Positions 1-12,400 are shown, counted from the stretch's first letter. The stretch: DNA of 64,000 nt from Chlorocebus sabaeus (GCF_047675955.1 NW_027327441.1:310001-374000), one strand, 5' to 3'. Numbers and translations: made by a program. Notes: generated by a model from the sequence alone, not told the origin.

Positions 1-461
1 TACGGGCTTCCAAATATCCCTTTGCGAATTCCACTAGAACAGCCTTAGCGAAAGGCTTCTTGAAGGGAAAGATGTAACGTTGTGAGATGAATTAACAGAA
101 CACAGAGCAGTTTCTCAGAAAGATTCTTTCCAGTTTTGAACGGAAGATACTTCCTTTTTCACCATAGCCCTCAATGGGCTTTCAAATATCCCTTTGCCAA
201 TTACACAAGAACAGCCTTAGCGAAAGGCTTCTTGAAGGGAAAGATGTAACTCTGTGAGATGAATTAACAGAACACAGACCAGTTTCTCGGAAAGCTTCTT
301 TCCAGTTTTGAACGGAAGATATTTCGTGTTTCTCCATAGCCCTCTATGGGCTTCCAAATATCACTTTGCGAATTCCACAAGAACAGCCTTAGCGAAAGGC
401 TTCTTGAAGGGAAAGATGTAACTCTGTGAGATGAATTAACAGAACACAGAGCAGTTTCTCA

Positions 462-474
462 GAAAGCTTCTTTC
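462..474. other. Inverted repeat gaaag / ctttc over the HindIII site, representative copy
   Basis: A 5-bp stem with loop ctt, overlapping the aagctt HindIII site. Monomers with aaagattc keep one arm but lose the HindIII site. Confidence 0.65.
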
Positions 475-494
475 CAGTTTTGAACGGAAGATAT

Positions 495-511
495 TTCCTT
501 TTTCACCATAG
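495..511 (+). other. pJ-alpha (A-box) motif, representative copy
   Basis: The 17 bases ttcctttttcaccatag match the pJ-alpha consensus TTCCTTTTYCACCRTAG exactly. The same motif, or its caccgtag form, is present in most monomers at the same position. In alphoid DNA this is the site occupied either by the A box or by the CENP-B box. The 'acagtagccctccatgg' monomers (for example near 2227) carry one mismatch, and 'ttcgtttttcacc' and 'tttttcccatag' monomers carry a substitution or a deletion within it. Binding by pJ-alpha protein is known for human arrays and is only inferred here. Confidence 0.8.
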
Positions 512-524
512 CCCTCTATGGGCT
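510..524. other. Inverted repeat agccc / gggct, representative copy
   Basis: A 5-bp stem around tctat, directly after the A-box motif. The tatcggc, ccatggac and gcaatctac variants break it. Confidence 0.7.
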
Positions 525-556
525 TCCAAATATCCCTTTGCCAATTCCACAAGAAC

Positions 557-573
557 AGCCTTAGCGAAAGGCT
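557..573. other. Inverted repeat agcctt / aaggct, representative copy
   Basis: A 6-bp stem around the 5-base loop agcga, in the most conserved part of the monomer. The cctaatcg, agctttagcaaaag and acagactt variants disrupt it in defined monomer types. Confidence 0.75.
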
Positions 574-593
574 TCTTGAAGGGAAAGATGTAA

Positions 594-623
594 CTCTGTG
601 AGATGAATTAACAGAACACAGAG
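594..623. other. Inverted repeat ctctgtg / cacagag, representative copy
   Basis: A 7-bp inverted repeat with a 16-base loop (601-616), present in consensus monomers. Variants such as cactgtg, cgttgtg and ctcggtg in some monomers shorten or break the stem. Confidence 0.75.
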
Positions 624-2879
624 CAGTTTCTCAGAAAGCTTCTTTCCAGTTTTGAACGGAAGATATTTCGTTTTTCACCATAGCCCTCTATGGGCTTCCA
701 AATATCCCTTTGCCAATTCCACAAGAACAGCCTTAGCGAAAGGCTTCTTGAAGGGAAAGATGTAACTCTGTGAGATGAATTAACAGAACACAGAGCAGTT
801 TCTCAGAAAGCTTCTTTCCAGTTTTGAACGGAAGATATTTCCTTTTTCACCATAGCCCTCTATCGGCTTCCAAATATCACTTTGCCAATTCCACAAGAAC
901 AGACTTAGCGAAAGGCTTCTTGAAGGGAAAGATGTAACTCTGTGAGATGAATTAACAGAACACAGAGCAGTTTCTCAGAAAGCTTCTTTCCAGTTTTGAA
1001 CGGAAGATATTTCCTTTTTCACCATAGCCCTCTATGGGCTTCCAAATATCCCTTTGCCAATTCCACAAGAACAGCCTTAGCGAAAGGCTTCTTGAAGGGA
1101 AAGATGTAACTCTGTGAGATGAATTAACAGAACACAGAGCAGTTTCTCAGAAAGCTTCTTTCCAGTTTTGAACGGAAGATATTTCCTTTTTCACCATAGC
1201 CCTCTATGGGCTTCCAAATATCACTTTGCCAATTCCAAAAGAACAACCTTAGCGAAAGGCTTCTTGAAGGGAAAGATGTAACACTGTGAGATGAATTAAC
1301 AGAACAAAGAGTAGTTTCTCAGAAAGCTTCTTTCCAGTTTTGAACGGAAGATATTTCCTTTTTCACCTTAGCCCTCTATGGGCTTCCAAATATCAGTTTG
1401 CCAATTCCACAAGAACAGCCTAATCGAAAGGCTTCTTGAAGGGAAAGATGTAACTCTGTGAGATGAATTAACAGAACACAGAGCAGTTTCTCAGAAAGCT
1501 TCTTTCCAGTTTTGAACGGAAGATACTTCCTTTTTCACCATTGCCCTCTACGTGCTTCCAAATATCCCTTTGCGAATTCCACTAGAACAGCCTTAGCGAA
1601 AGGCTTCTTGAAGGGAAAGATGTAACGTTGTGAGATGAATTAACAGAACACAGAGCAGTTTCTCAGAAAGATTCTTTCCAGTTTTGAACGGAAGATACTT
1701 CCTTTTTCACCATAGCCCTCAATGGGCTTTCAAATATCCCTTTGCCAATTACACAAGAACAGCCTTAGCGAAAGGCTTCTTGAAGGGAAAGATGTAACTC
1801 TGTGAGATGAATTAACAGAACACAGAGCAGTTTCTCAGAAGGCTTCTTTCCAGTATTGAACGCAAGATATTTCCTTTTTCACAGTATCCCTCCATGGACT
1901 TCCAAATATCACTTTGCCAATTCCACCAGAACAGCCTTAGCGAAAGGGTTCTTGAAGGGAAAGATGTAACTCTGTGAGATGAATTAACGGAACACAGAGC
2001 AGTTTCTCAGAAAGCTTCTTTCCAGTTTTGAACGGAAGTTATTTCCTTTTTCACCATAGCCCTCTATGGGCTTCCAAATATCACTTTGCTAATTCCACAA
2101 CAACAGCCTTAGCGAAAGGCTTCTTGAAGGGAAAGATGTAACTCTGTGAGATGAATTAACAGAACACAGAGCAGTTTCTCAGAATGCTTCTTTCCAATAT
2201 TGAACGCAAGATATTTCCTTTTTCACAGTAGCCCTCCATGGACTTCCAAATATCCCTTTGCCAATTCCAAAAGAACAGCCTTAGCGAAAGGCTTCTTGAA
2301 GGGAAAGATGTAACACTGTGAGTTGAATTAACAGAACACAGAGCAGTTTCTCAGAAAGCTTCTTTCCAGTTTTGAACGGAAGATATTTCCTTTATCACCA
2401 TAGCAATCTACGGGCTTCCAAATATCACTTTGCCAATTCCACAAGAACAGCCTTAGCGAAAGGCTTCTTGAAGGGAAAATTGTAACACTGTGAGATGAAT
2501 TAACAGAACACAGAGCAGTTTCTCAGAAAGCTTCTTTCCAGTTTTGAAAGGAAGACACTTCCTTTTTCCCATAGCGCTCTATGGGCTTCCAAATATCCCT
2601 TTTCCAATTCCACAAGAACAGCCTTAGCGAAAGGCTGCTTGAAGGGAAAGATGTAACTCTGTGAAATGAATTAACAGAACACAGAGCAGTTTCTCAGAAA
2701 GCTTCTTTCCAGTTTTGAACGGAAGATTTTTCCTTTTTCACCATAGCCCTCAATGGGCTTCCAAATATCACTTTGCCAATTCCACAAGAACAGCCTTAGC
2801 GAAAGGCTTCTTGAAGGGAAAGATGTAACTCTGTGAGATGAATTAACGGAACAGAGAGCAGTTTCTCAGAAAGCATCTT

Positions 2880-2896
2880 TCCAGTTTTGAACGAAA
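2880..2896 (-). other. Near-CENP-B box (8 of 9 core bases)
   Basis: On the minus strand this reads TTTCGTTCAAAACTGGA. Against the core NTTCGNNNNANNCGGGN only one position differs (CTGG instead of CGGG). Against the full YTTCGTTGGAAACGGGA it matches 14 of 17. Consensus monomers have TTCCGTT here, and one substitution in this monomer type restores TTCG. Binding is untested; the remaining mismatch lies in the core. Confidence 0.6.
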
Positions 2897-5801
2897 GGTA
2901 TTTCCTTTTTCACCATAGCACTTAATGGGCTTCCAAATATCCCTTTGCCAATTCCACAAGAACAGCCTTAGCGAAAGACTTCTTGAAGGGAAAGATGTAA
3001 CTCTGTGGGATGAATTAACAGAAAACAGAGCAGTTTCTCAGAAAGCTTCTTTCCAGTATTGAACCGAAGATATTTCCTTTTTCACCGTAGCCCTCTGTAG
3101 GCTTCCAAAGATCACTTTGCCAATTCCACAAGAACAGCCTTAGCGAAAGGCTTCTTGAAGGGAAAGATGTAACTCTGTGAGATGAATTAACAGAACACAG
3201 AGCAGTTTCTCAGAAAGCTTCTTTCCAGTTTTGAAAGGAAGATACTTCCTTTTTCCCATAGCCCTCTATGGGCCTCCAAATATCCCTTTTCCAATTCCAC
3301 AAGAACAGCCTTAGCGAAAGGCTTCTTGAAGGGAAAGATGTAACTCTGTGAGATGAATTAACAGAACACAGAGCAGTTTCTCGGAAAGCTTCTTTCCAGT
3401 TTTGAACGGAAGATATTTCCTTTTTCACCATAGCCCTCTATGGGCTTCCAAATATCCCTTTGCCAATTCCACAAGAACAGCTTTAGCAAAAGGCTTCTTG
3501 AAGGGAACGATGTAACTCTGTGAGATGAATTAACAGAACACAGAGCAGTTTCTCAGAAAGCTTCTTTCCAGTTTTGAACGGAAGATATTTCGTTTTTCAC
3601 CATAGCCCTCTATGGGTTTCCAAATATCCCTTTGCCAATTCCACAAGAACTGCCTTAGCGAAAGGCTTGTTGAAGGGAAAGATGTAACTCTGTGAGATGA
3701 ATTAACAGAACACAGAGCACTTTCTCAGAAAGCTTCTTTCCAGTTTTGAACGGAAGATATTTCCTTTTTCACCATAGCCCTCTATGGGCTTCCAAATATC
3801 CCTTTGCCAATTCCACAAGAACAGCCTTAGCGAAAGGCTTCTTGAAGGGAAAGATGTAACTCTGTGAGATGAATTAACAGAACACAGAGCAGTTTCTCGG
3901 AAAGCTTCTTTCCAGTTTTGAACGGAAGATATTTCGTTTTTCACCATAGCCCTCTATGGGCTTCCAAATATCCCTTTGCCAATTCCACAAGAACAGCCTT
4001 AGCGAAAGGCTTCTTGAAGGGAAAGATGTAACTCTGTGAGATGAATTAACAGAACACAGAGCAGTTTCTCAGAAAGCTTCTTTCCAGTTTTGAACGGAAG
4101 ATATTTCCTTTTTCACCATAGCCCTCTATCGGCTTCCAAATATCACTTTGCCAATTCCACAAGAACAGACTTAGCGAAAGGCTTCTTGAAGGGAAAGATG
4201 TAACTCTGTGAGATGAATTAACAGAACACAGAGCAGTTTCTCAGAAAGCTTCTTTCCAGTTTTGAACGGAAGATATTTCCTTTTTCACCATAGCCCTCTA
4301 TGGGCTTCCAAATATCCCTTTGCCAATTCCACAAGAACAGCCTTAGCGAAAGGCTTCTTGAAGGGAAAGATGTAACTCTGTGAGATGAATTAACAGAACA
4401 CAGAGCAGTTTCTCAGAAAGCTTCTTTCCAGTATATAACGCAAGATATTTCCTTTTTCACCGTAGCCCTCCTTGGGCTTCCAAATATCTCTTTTCCAATT
4501 CCCCAAGAACAGCCTTAGCGAAAGGCTTCTTGAAGGGAAAGATGTAACTCGGCGAGATGAATTAACAGAACACAGAGCAGTTTCTCAGGAAGCTTCTTTC
4601 CAGTTTTGAACGGAAGATTTTTCCTTTTTCACCGTAGCCCTCTATGGGCTTCCAAATATCACTTTGCCAATTCCACAAGAACAGCCTTAGCGAAAGGCTT
4701 CTTGAAGGGAAAGATGTAACTCTGTGAGATGAATTAACAGAACACAGAGCAGTTTCTCAGAAGGCTTCTTTACAGTATTGAACGCAAGATATTTCCTTTT
4801 TCACAGTATCCCTCCATGGACTTCCAAATATCACTTTGCCAATTCCACAAGAACAGCCTTAGCGAAAGGGTTCTTGAAGGGAAAGATGTAACTCTGTGAG
4901 ATGAATTAACGGAACACAGAGCAGTTTCTCAGAAAGCTTCTTTCCAGTTTTGAACGGAAGTTATTTCCTTTTTCACCATAGCCCTCTATGGGCTTCCAAA
5001 TATCACTTTGCTAATTCCACAACAACAGCCTTAGCGAAAGGCTTCTTGAAGGGAAAGATGTAACTCTGTGAGATGAATTAACAGAACACAGAGCAGTTTC
5101 TCAGAATGCTTCTTTCCAATATTGAACGCAAGATATTTCCTTTTTCACAGTAGCCCTCCATGGACTTCCAAATATCCCTTTGCCAATTCCACAAGAACAG
5201 CCTTAGCGAAAGGCTTCTTGAAGGGAAAGATGTAACACTGTGAGTTGAATTAACAGAACACAGAGCAGTTTCTCAGAAAGCTTCTTTCCAGTTTTGAACG
5301 GAAGATATTTCCTTTATCACCATAGCAATCTACGGGCTTCCAAATATCACTTTGCCAATTCCACAAGAACAGCCTTAGCGAAAGGCTTCTTGAAGGGAAA
5401 ATTGTAACACTGTGAGATGAATTAACAGAACACAGAGCAGTTTCTCAGAAAGCTTCTTTCCAGTTTTGAAAGGAAGACACTTCCTTTTTCCCATAGCGCT
5501 CTATGGGCTTCCAAATATCCCTTTTCCAATTCCACAAGAACAGCCTTAGCGAAAGGCTTCTTGAAGGGAAAGATGTAACTCTGTGAAATGAATTAACAGA
5601 ACACAGAGCAGTTTCTCAGAAAGCTTCTTTCCAGTTTTGAACGGAAGATTTTTCCTTTTTCACCATAGCCCTCAATGGGCTTCCAAATATCACTTTGCCA
5701 ATTCCACAAGAACAGCCTTAGCGAAAGGCTTCTTGAAGGGAAAGATGTAACTCTGTGAGATGAATTAACGGAACAGAGAGCAGTTTCTCAGAAAGCATCT
5801 T

Positions 5802-5818
5802 TCCAGTTTTGAACGAAA
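5802..5818 (-). other. Near-CENP-B box (8 of 9 core bases)
   Basis: Same 17-base sequence as at 2880, in the equivalent 'gcatctttcc' monomer of the internally duplicated part of the 46-mer. Confidence 0.6.
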
Positions 5819-6585
5819 GATATTTCCTTTTTCACCATAGCACTTAATGGGCTTCCAAATATCCCTTTGCCAATTCCCCAAGAACAGCCTTAGCGAAAGG
5901 CTTCTTGAAGGGAAAGATGTAACTCTGTGGGATGAATTAACAGAAAACAGAGCAGTTTCTCAGAAAGCTTCTTTCCAGTATTGAACCGAAGATATTTCCT
6001 TTTTCACCGTAGCCCTCTGTAGGCTTCCAAAGATCACTTTGCCAATTCCACAAGAACAGCCTTAGCGAAAGGCTTCTTGAAGGGAAAGATGTAACTCTGT
6101 GAGATGAATTAACAGAACACAGAGCAGTTTCTCAGAAAGCTTCTTTCCAGTTTTGAAAGGAAGATACTTCCTTTTTCCCGTAGCCCTCTATGGGCCTCCA
6201 AATATCCCTTTTCCAATTCCACAAGAACAGCCTTAGCGAAAGGCTTCTTGAAGGGAAAGATGTAACACTGTGAGATGAATTAACAAAACACAGAGCAGTT
6301 TCTCAGAAAGCTTCTTTCCAGTATTGAACGCAAGATATTTACTTTTTCACCGTAGCCCTCCTTGGGCTTCCAAATACCACTTTGCCAATTCCACAAGAAC
6401 AGCCTAATCGAAAGGCTTCTTGAAGGGAAAGATGTAACTCTGTGAGATGAATTAACAGAACACAGAGCAGTTTCTCAGAAAGCTTCTTTCCAGTTTTGAA
6501 CGGAAGATATTTCCTTTTTCACCATAGCCCTCTATGGGCTTCCAAATATCACTTTGTCAATTCCACAAGAACAGCCTTAGCGAAA

Positions 6586-6598
6586 GGCTTTTGAAGGG
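6586..6598 (-). other. Diagnostic one-base deletion (ggcttttgaaggg), first of nine
   Basis: The consensus ggcttcttgaaggg has lost one base, giving a 171-bp monomer that also carries 'cactttgtc' upstream and usually 'attaatag' downstream. The same lesion recurs at 11571, 19650, 24635, 29962, 36149, 40446, 54890 and 57812. The shared linked substitutions show common descent rather than repeated mutation, which makes it a good unit marker. Confidence 0.85.
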
Positions 6599-9447
6599 AA
6601 AGATGTAACTCTGTGAGATGAATTAATAGAACACGGAGCAGTTTCTCAGAAAGCTTCTTTCCAGTTTTGAACGGAAGATATTTCCTTTTTCACCATAGCC
6701 CTCTATGGGCTTCCAAATATCACTTTGCCAATTCCACAAGAACAGCCTTAGCGAAAGGCTTCTTGAAGGCAAAGATGTAACTCTTTGAGGTGAGTTAACA
6801 GAACACAGAGCACTATCTCAAAAAGCTTCTTTCCAGTATTGAACGCAAGATATTTCCTTTTTCACAGTAGCCCTCCATGTACTTCCAAATATCTCTTTGC
6901 CAATTCCACAAGAACAGCCTTAGCAAAAGGATTCTTGCAGGGAAAGACGTAACTCTGTGAGATGAATTAACAGAACACAGAGCAGTTTCTCAGAAAGCTT
7001 CTTTCCAGTTTTGAACGGAAGATATTTCCTTTTTCACCATAGCCCTCTATGGGCTTCCAAATATCCCTTTGCCAAGTCCACAAGAACAGCCTTAGCGAAA
7101 GGCTTCTTGAAGGGAAAGATGTAACTCTCTGAGATGAATTAAGAGAACACAGAGCAGTTTCTCAGAAAGCTTCTTTCCAGTTTTGAACGGAAGACATTTC
7201 CTTTTCCACCATAGCCCTCAATGGGCTTCCAAATATCACTTTGCCAATTCCACAAGAACAACCTTAGCGAAAAGCTTCTTGAAATGAAAGATGGAACTCT
7301 GTGGGATGAATTAACGGAACACAGAGCAGTTTCTCAGAAAGCTTCTTTCCAGTTTTGAACGGAAGATAATTCCTTTTTCACCATAGCCCTCTATGGGCTT
7401 CCAAATATCACTTTGCCAATTCCACAAGAACAGCCTAATCGAAAGGCTTCTTGAAGGGAAAGATGTAACTCTGTGAGATGGATTAACAGAACACAGAGCA
7501 GTTTCTCAGAAAGCTTCTTTCCAGTTTTGAACGGAAGATACTTCCTTTTTCACCATTGCCCTCTACGGGCTTCCAAATATCCCTTTGCGAATTCCACTAG
7601 AACAGCCTTAGCGAAAGGCTTCTTGAAGGGAAAGATGTAACGTTGTGAGATGAATTAACAGAACACAGAGCAGTTTCTCAGAAAGATTCTTTCCAGTTTT
7701 GAACGGAAGATACTTCCTTTTTCACCATAGCCCTCAATGGGCTTTCAAATATCCCTTTGCCAATTACACAAGAACAGCCTTAGCGAAAGGCTTCTTGAAG
7801 GGAAAGATGTAACTCTGTGAGATGAATTAACAGAACACAGAGCAGTTTCTCGGAAAGCTTCTTTCCAGTTTTGAACGGAAGATATTTCGTGTTTCTCCAT
7901 AGCCCTCTATGGGCTTCCAAATATCACTTTGCGAATTCCACAAGAACAGCCTTAGCGAAAGGCTTCTTGAAGGGAAAGATGTAACTCTGTGAGATGAATT
8001 AACAGAACACAGAGCAGTTTCTCAGAAAGCTTCTTTCCAGTTTTGAACGGAAGATATTTCCTTTTTCACCATAGCCCTCTATGGGCTTCTAAATATCACT
8101 TTGCCAATTCCACAAGAACAGCCTTATCGAAAGGCTTCTTGAAGGGAAAGATGTAACTCGGTGAGATGAATTAACAGAACACAGAGCAGTTTCTCAGAAA
8201 GCTTCTTTCCAGTTTTGAACGGAAGATATTTCCTTTTTCACCATAGCCCTCTATGGGCTTCCAAATATCCCTTTGCCAATTCCACAAGAACAGCTTTAGC
8301 AAAAGGCTTCTTGAAGGGAACGATGTAACTCTGTGAGATGAATTAACAGAACACAGAGCAGTTTCTCAGAAAGCTTCTTTCCAGTTTTGAACGGAAGATA
8401 TTTCGTTTTTCACCATAGCCCTCTATGGGTTTCCAAATATCCCTTTGCCAATTCCACAAGAACTGCCTTAGCGAAAGGCTTCTTGAAGGGAAAGATGTAA
8501 CTCTGTGAGATGAATTAACAGAACACAGAGCACTTTCTCAGAAAGCTTCTTTCCAGTTTTGAACGGAAGATATTTCCTTTTTCACCATAGCCCTCTATGG
8601 GCTTCCAAATATCCCTTTGCCAATTCCACAAGAACAGCCTTAGCGAAAGGCTTCTTGAAGGGAAAGATGTAACTCTGTGAGATGAATTAACAGAACACAG
8701 AGCAGTTTCTCAGAAAGCTTCTTTCCAGTTTTGAACGGAAGATATTTCCTTTTTCACCATAGCCCTCTATCGGCTTCCAAATATCACTTTGCCAATTCCA
8801 CAAGAACAGACTTAGCGAAAGGCTTCTTGAAGGTAAAGATGTAACTCTGTGAGATGAATTAACAGAACACAGAGCAGTTTCTCAGAAAGCTTCTTTCCAG
8901 TTTTGAACGGAAGATATTTCCTTTTTCACCATAGCCCTCTATGGGCTTCCAAATATCCCTTTGCCAATTCCACAAGAACAGCCTTAGCGAAAGGCTTCTT
9001 GAAGGGAAAGATGTAACTCTGTGAGATGAATTAACAGAACACAGAGCAGTTTCTCAGAAAGCTTCTTTCCAGTTTTGAACGGAAGATATTTCCTTTTTCA
9101 CCATAGCCCTCTATGGGCTTCCAAATATCACTTTGCCAATTCCAAAAGAACAACCTTAGCGAAAGGCTTCTTGAAGGGAAAGATGTAACTCTGTGAGATG
9201 AATTAACAGAACAAAGAGCAGTTTCTCAGAAAGCTTCTTTCCAGTTTTGAACGGAAGATATTTCCTTTTTCACCTTAGCCCTCTATGGGCTTCCAAATAT
9301 CAGTTTGCCAATTCCACAAGAACAGCCTAATCGAAAGGCTTCTTGAAGGGAAAGATGTAACTCTGTGAGATGAATTAACAGAACACAGAGCAGTTTCTCA
9401 GAAAGCTTCTTTCCAGTTTTGAACGGAAGATACTTCCTTTTTCACCA

Positions 9448-12400
9448 TTGCCCTCTACGTGCTTCCAAATATCCCTTTGCGAATTCCACTAGAACAGCCT
9501 TAGCGAAAGGCTTCTTGAAGGGAAAGATGTAACGTTGTGAGATGAATTAACAGAACACAGAGCAGTTTCTCAGAAAGATTCTTTCCAGTTTTGAACGGAA
9601 GATACTTCCTTTTTCACCATAGCCCTCAATGGGCTTTCAAATATCCCTTTGCCAATTACACAAGAACAGCCTTAGCGAAAGGCTTCTTGAAGGGAAAGAT
9701 GTAACTCTGTGAGATGAATTAACAGAACACAGAGCAGTTTCTCAGAAGGCTTCTTTCCAGTATTGAACGCAAGATATTTCCTTTTTCACAGTATCCCTCC
9801 ATGGACTTCCAAATATCACTTTGCCAATTCCACAAGAACAGCCTTAGCGAAAGGGTTCTTGAAGGGAAAGATGTAACTCTGTGAGATGAATTAACGGAAC
9901 ACAGAGCAGTTTCTCAGAAAGCTTCTTTCCAGTTTTGAACGGAAGTTATTTCCTTTTTCACCATAGCCCTCTATGGGCTTCCAAATATCACTTTGCTAAT
10001 TCCACAACAACAGCCTTAGCGAAAGGCTTCTTGAAGGGAAAGATGTAACTCTGTGAGATGAATTAACAGAACACAGAGCAGTTTCTCAGAATGCTTCTTT
10101 CCAATATTGAACGCAAGATATTTCCTTTTTCACAGTAGCCCTCCATGGACTTCCAAATATCCCTTTGCCAATTCCAAAAGAACAGCCTTAGCGAAAGGCT
10201 TCTTGAAGGGAAAGATGTAACACTGTGAGTTGAATTAACAGAACACAGAGCAGTTTCTCAGAAAGCTTCTTTCCAGTTTTGAACGGAAGATATTTCCTTT
10301 ATCACCATAGCAATCTACGGGCTTCCAAATATCACTTTGCCAATTCCACAAGAACAGCCTTAGCGAAAGGCTTCTTGAAGGGAAAATTGTAACACTGTGA
10401 GATGAATTAACAGAACACAGAGCAGTTTCTCAGAAAGCTTCTTTCCAGTTTTGAAAGGAAGACACTTCCTTTTTCCCATAGCGCTCTATGGGCTTCCAAA
10501 TATCCCTTTTCCAATTCCACAAGAACAGCCTTAGCGAAAGGCTTCTTGAAGGGAAAGATGTAACTCTGTGAAATGAATTAACAGAACACAGAGCAGTTTC
10601 TCAGAAAGCTTCTTTCCAGTTTTGAACGGAAGATTTTTCCTTTATCACCATAGCCCTCAATGGGCTTCCAAATATCACTTTGCCAATTCCACAAGAACAG
10701 CCTTAGCGAAAGGCTTCTTGAAGGGAAAGATGTAACTCTGTGAGATGAATTAACGGAACAGAGAGCAGTTTCTCAGAAAGCATCTTTCCAGTTTTGAACG
10801 AAAGATATTTCCTTTTTCACCATAGCACTTAATGGGCTTCCAAATATCCCTTTGCCAATTCCCCAAGAACAGCCTTAGCGAAAGGCTTCTTGAAGGGAAA
10901 GATGTAACTCTGTGGGATGAATTAACAGAAAACAGAGCAGTTTCTCAGAAAGCTTCTTTCCAGTATTGAACCGAAGATATTTCCTTTTTCACCGTAGCCC
11001 TCTGTAGGCTTCCAAAGATCACTTTGCCAATTCCACAAGAACAGCCTTAGCGAAAGGCTTCTTGAAGGGAAAGATGTAACTCTGTGAGATGAATTAACAG
11101 AACACAGAGCAGTTTCTCAGAAAGCTTCTTTCCAGTTTTGAAAGGAAGATACTTCCTTTTTCCCATAGCCCTCTATGGGCCTCCAAATATCCCTTTTCCA
11201 ATTCCACAAGAACAGCCTTAGCGAAAGGCTTCTTGAAGGGAAAGATGTAACACTGTGAGATGAATTAACAAAACACAGAGCAGTTTCTCAGAAAGCTTCT
11301 TTCCAGTATTGAACGCAAGATATTTACTTTTTCACCGTAGCCCTCCTTGGGCTTCCAAATACCACTTTGCCAATTCCACAAGAACAGCCTAATCGAAAGG
11401 CTTCTTGAAGGGAAAGATGTAACTCTGTGAGATGAATTAACAGAACACAGAGCAGTTTCTCAGAAAGCTTCTTTCCAGTTTTGAACGGAAGATATTTCCT
11501 TTTTCACCATAGCCCTCTATGGGCTTCCAAATATCACTTTGTCAATTCCACAAGAACAGCCTTAGCGAAAGGCTTTTGAAGGGAAAGATGTAACTCTGTG
11601 AGATGAATTAATAGAACACGGAGCAGTTTCTCAGAAAGCTTCTTTCCAGTTTTGAACGGAAGATATTTCCTTTTTCACCATAGCCCTCTATGGGCTTCCA
11701 AATATCACTTTGCCAATTCCACAAGAACAGCCTTAGCGAAAGGCTTCTTGAAGGCAAAGATGTAACTCTTTGAGGTGAGTTAACAGAACACAGAGCACTA
11801 TCTCAAAAAGCTTCTTTCCAGTATTGAACGCAAGATATTTCCTTTTTCACAGTAGCCCTCCATGGACTTCCAAATATCTCTTTGCCAATTCCACAAGAAC
11901 AGCCTTAGCAAAAGGATTCTTGCAGGGAAAGACGTAACTCTGTGAGATGAATTAACAGAACACAGAGCAGTTTCTCAGAAAGCTTCTTTCCAGTTTTGAA
12001 CGGAAGATATTTCCTTTTTCACCATAGCCCTCTATGGGCTTCCAAATATCCCTTTGCCAAGTCCACAAGAACAGCCTTAGCGAAAGGCTTCTTGAAGGGA
12101 AAGATGTAACTCTCTGAGATGAATTAAGAGAACACAGAGCAGTTTCTCAGAAAGCTTCTTTCCAGTTTTGAACGGAAGACATTTCCTTTTCCACCATAGC
12201 CCTCAATGGGCTTCCAAATATCACTTTGCCAATTCCACAAGAACAACCTTAGCGAAAAGCTTCTTGAAATGAAAGATGGAACTCTGTGGGATGAATTAAC
12301 GGAACACAGAGCAGTTTCTCAGAAAGCTTCTTTCCAGTTTTGAACGGAAGATATTTCCTTTTTCACCATAGCCCTCTATGGGCTTCCAAATATCACTTTG

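Larger units (their letters stand above)
1..1540 (-). repeat. Partial higher-order unit, 9 monomers
   Basis: This is the right-hand part of a higher-order unit cut by the window edge. Base 1 falls in the 'tacgggc' of the monomer type also found at 7556, 12541 and 20620, and exactly 9 x 172 bp separate it from the equivalent base at 1549. The order of diagnostic monomers is: actagaac; ctcaatgggctttc with attacac; cgtgtttctcc (325); gcgaattcc; cgttttt; tatcggc (861) with acagactt; ccaaaagaacaacc; ccttagcc with cagtttgcc. It lacks the three monomers carrying 'cttctaaat', 'agctttagcaaaag' and 'aactgcc' that follow the cgtgtttctcc monomer in the corresponding segment at 12541-14604. Confidence 0.85.
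1541..9447 (-). repeat. Higher-order unit, 46 monomers (7,907 bp)
   Basis: This runs from one 'ttgccctctacgtg' marker monomer to the next. Its length is 46 x 172 minus 5, and the 5 missing bases are four 'tttttccc' one-base deletions plus one 'ggcttttgaaggg' deletion at 6586. The first ten monomers match the start of the 30-mer at 9448. After the monomer near 3262 the series jumps into 'agctttagcaaaag', 'aactgcc', 'gcactttctc' and 'tatcggc' monomers, passes through the gtatataacg monomer near 4430, and then re-enters the series at the 'agtatccctcc' monomer near 4806. It is therefore the 30-mer with an internal duplication, as expected from unequal exchange between out-of-register units. The phase chosen for the boundary is arbitrary. 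Confidence 0.85.

Noticed and set aside
495..511. Canonical CENP-B box at the usual A/B-box position
   Set aside because: On the minus strand the site reads CTATGGTGAAAAAGGAA, with TATG instead of TTCG and AGGA instead of CGGG. It is an A-box.
557..573. Hairpin as a transcription terminator or small RNA
   Set aside because: It is repeated in nearly every monomer, has only a 6-bp stem and no U-tract, and the source is a primate centromere. It is better described as a dyad symmetry.
1..1548. A 9-monomer (1,548-bp) tandem duplication at the left edge
   Set aside because: The markers at 1 (tacgggc) and 1549 (tacgtgc) are exactly 1,548 bp apart, but the monomers after them differ (cgtgtttctcc series against agtatccctcc series). 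They are two related marker monomers within one unit.
4431..4447. 'gtatata' as a TATA-box promoter
   Set aside because: It is a variant of gttttgaacgg in one monomer type, recurring at 17505, 33994, 38291, 45341, 48436, 51531 and 53079 as a unit marker. There is no gene or initiator nearby.
6170..6190. 'cccg' sequences (about 6178, 19242, 25627 and 63965) as candidate CENP-B box halves
   Set aside because: None has the required T two bases after cccg nor a cgaa at the correct distance, so they are simple substitutions in other parts of the monomer.
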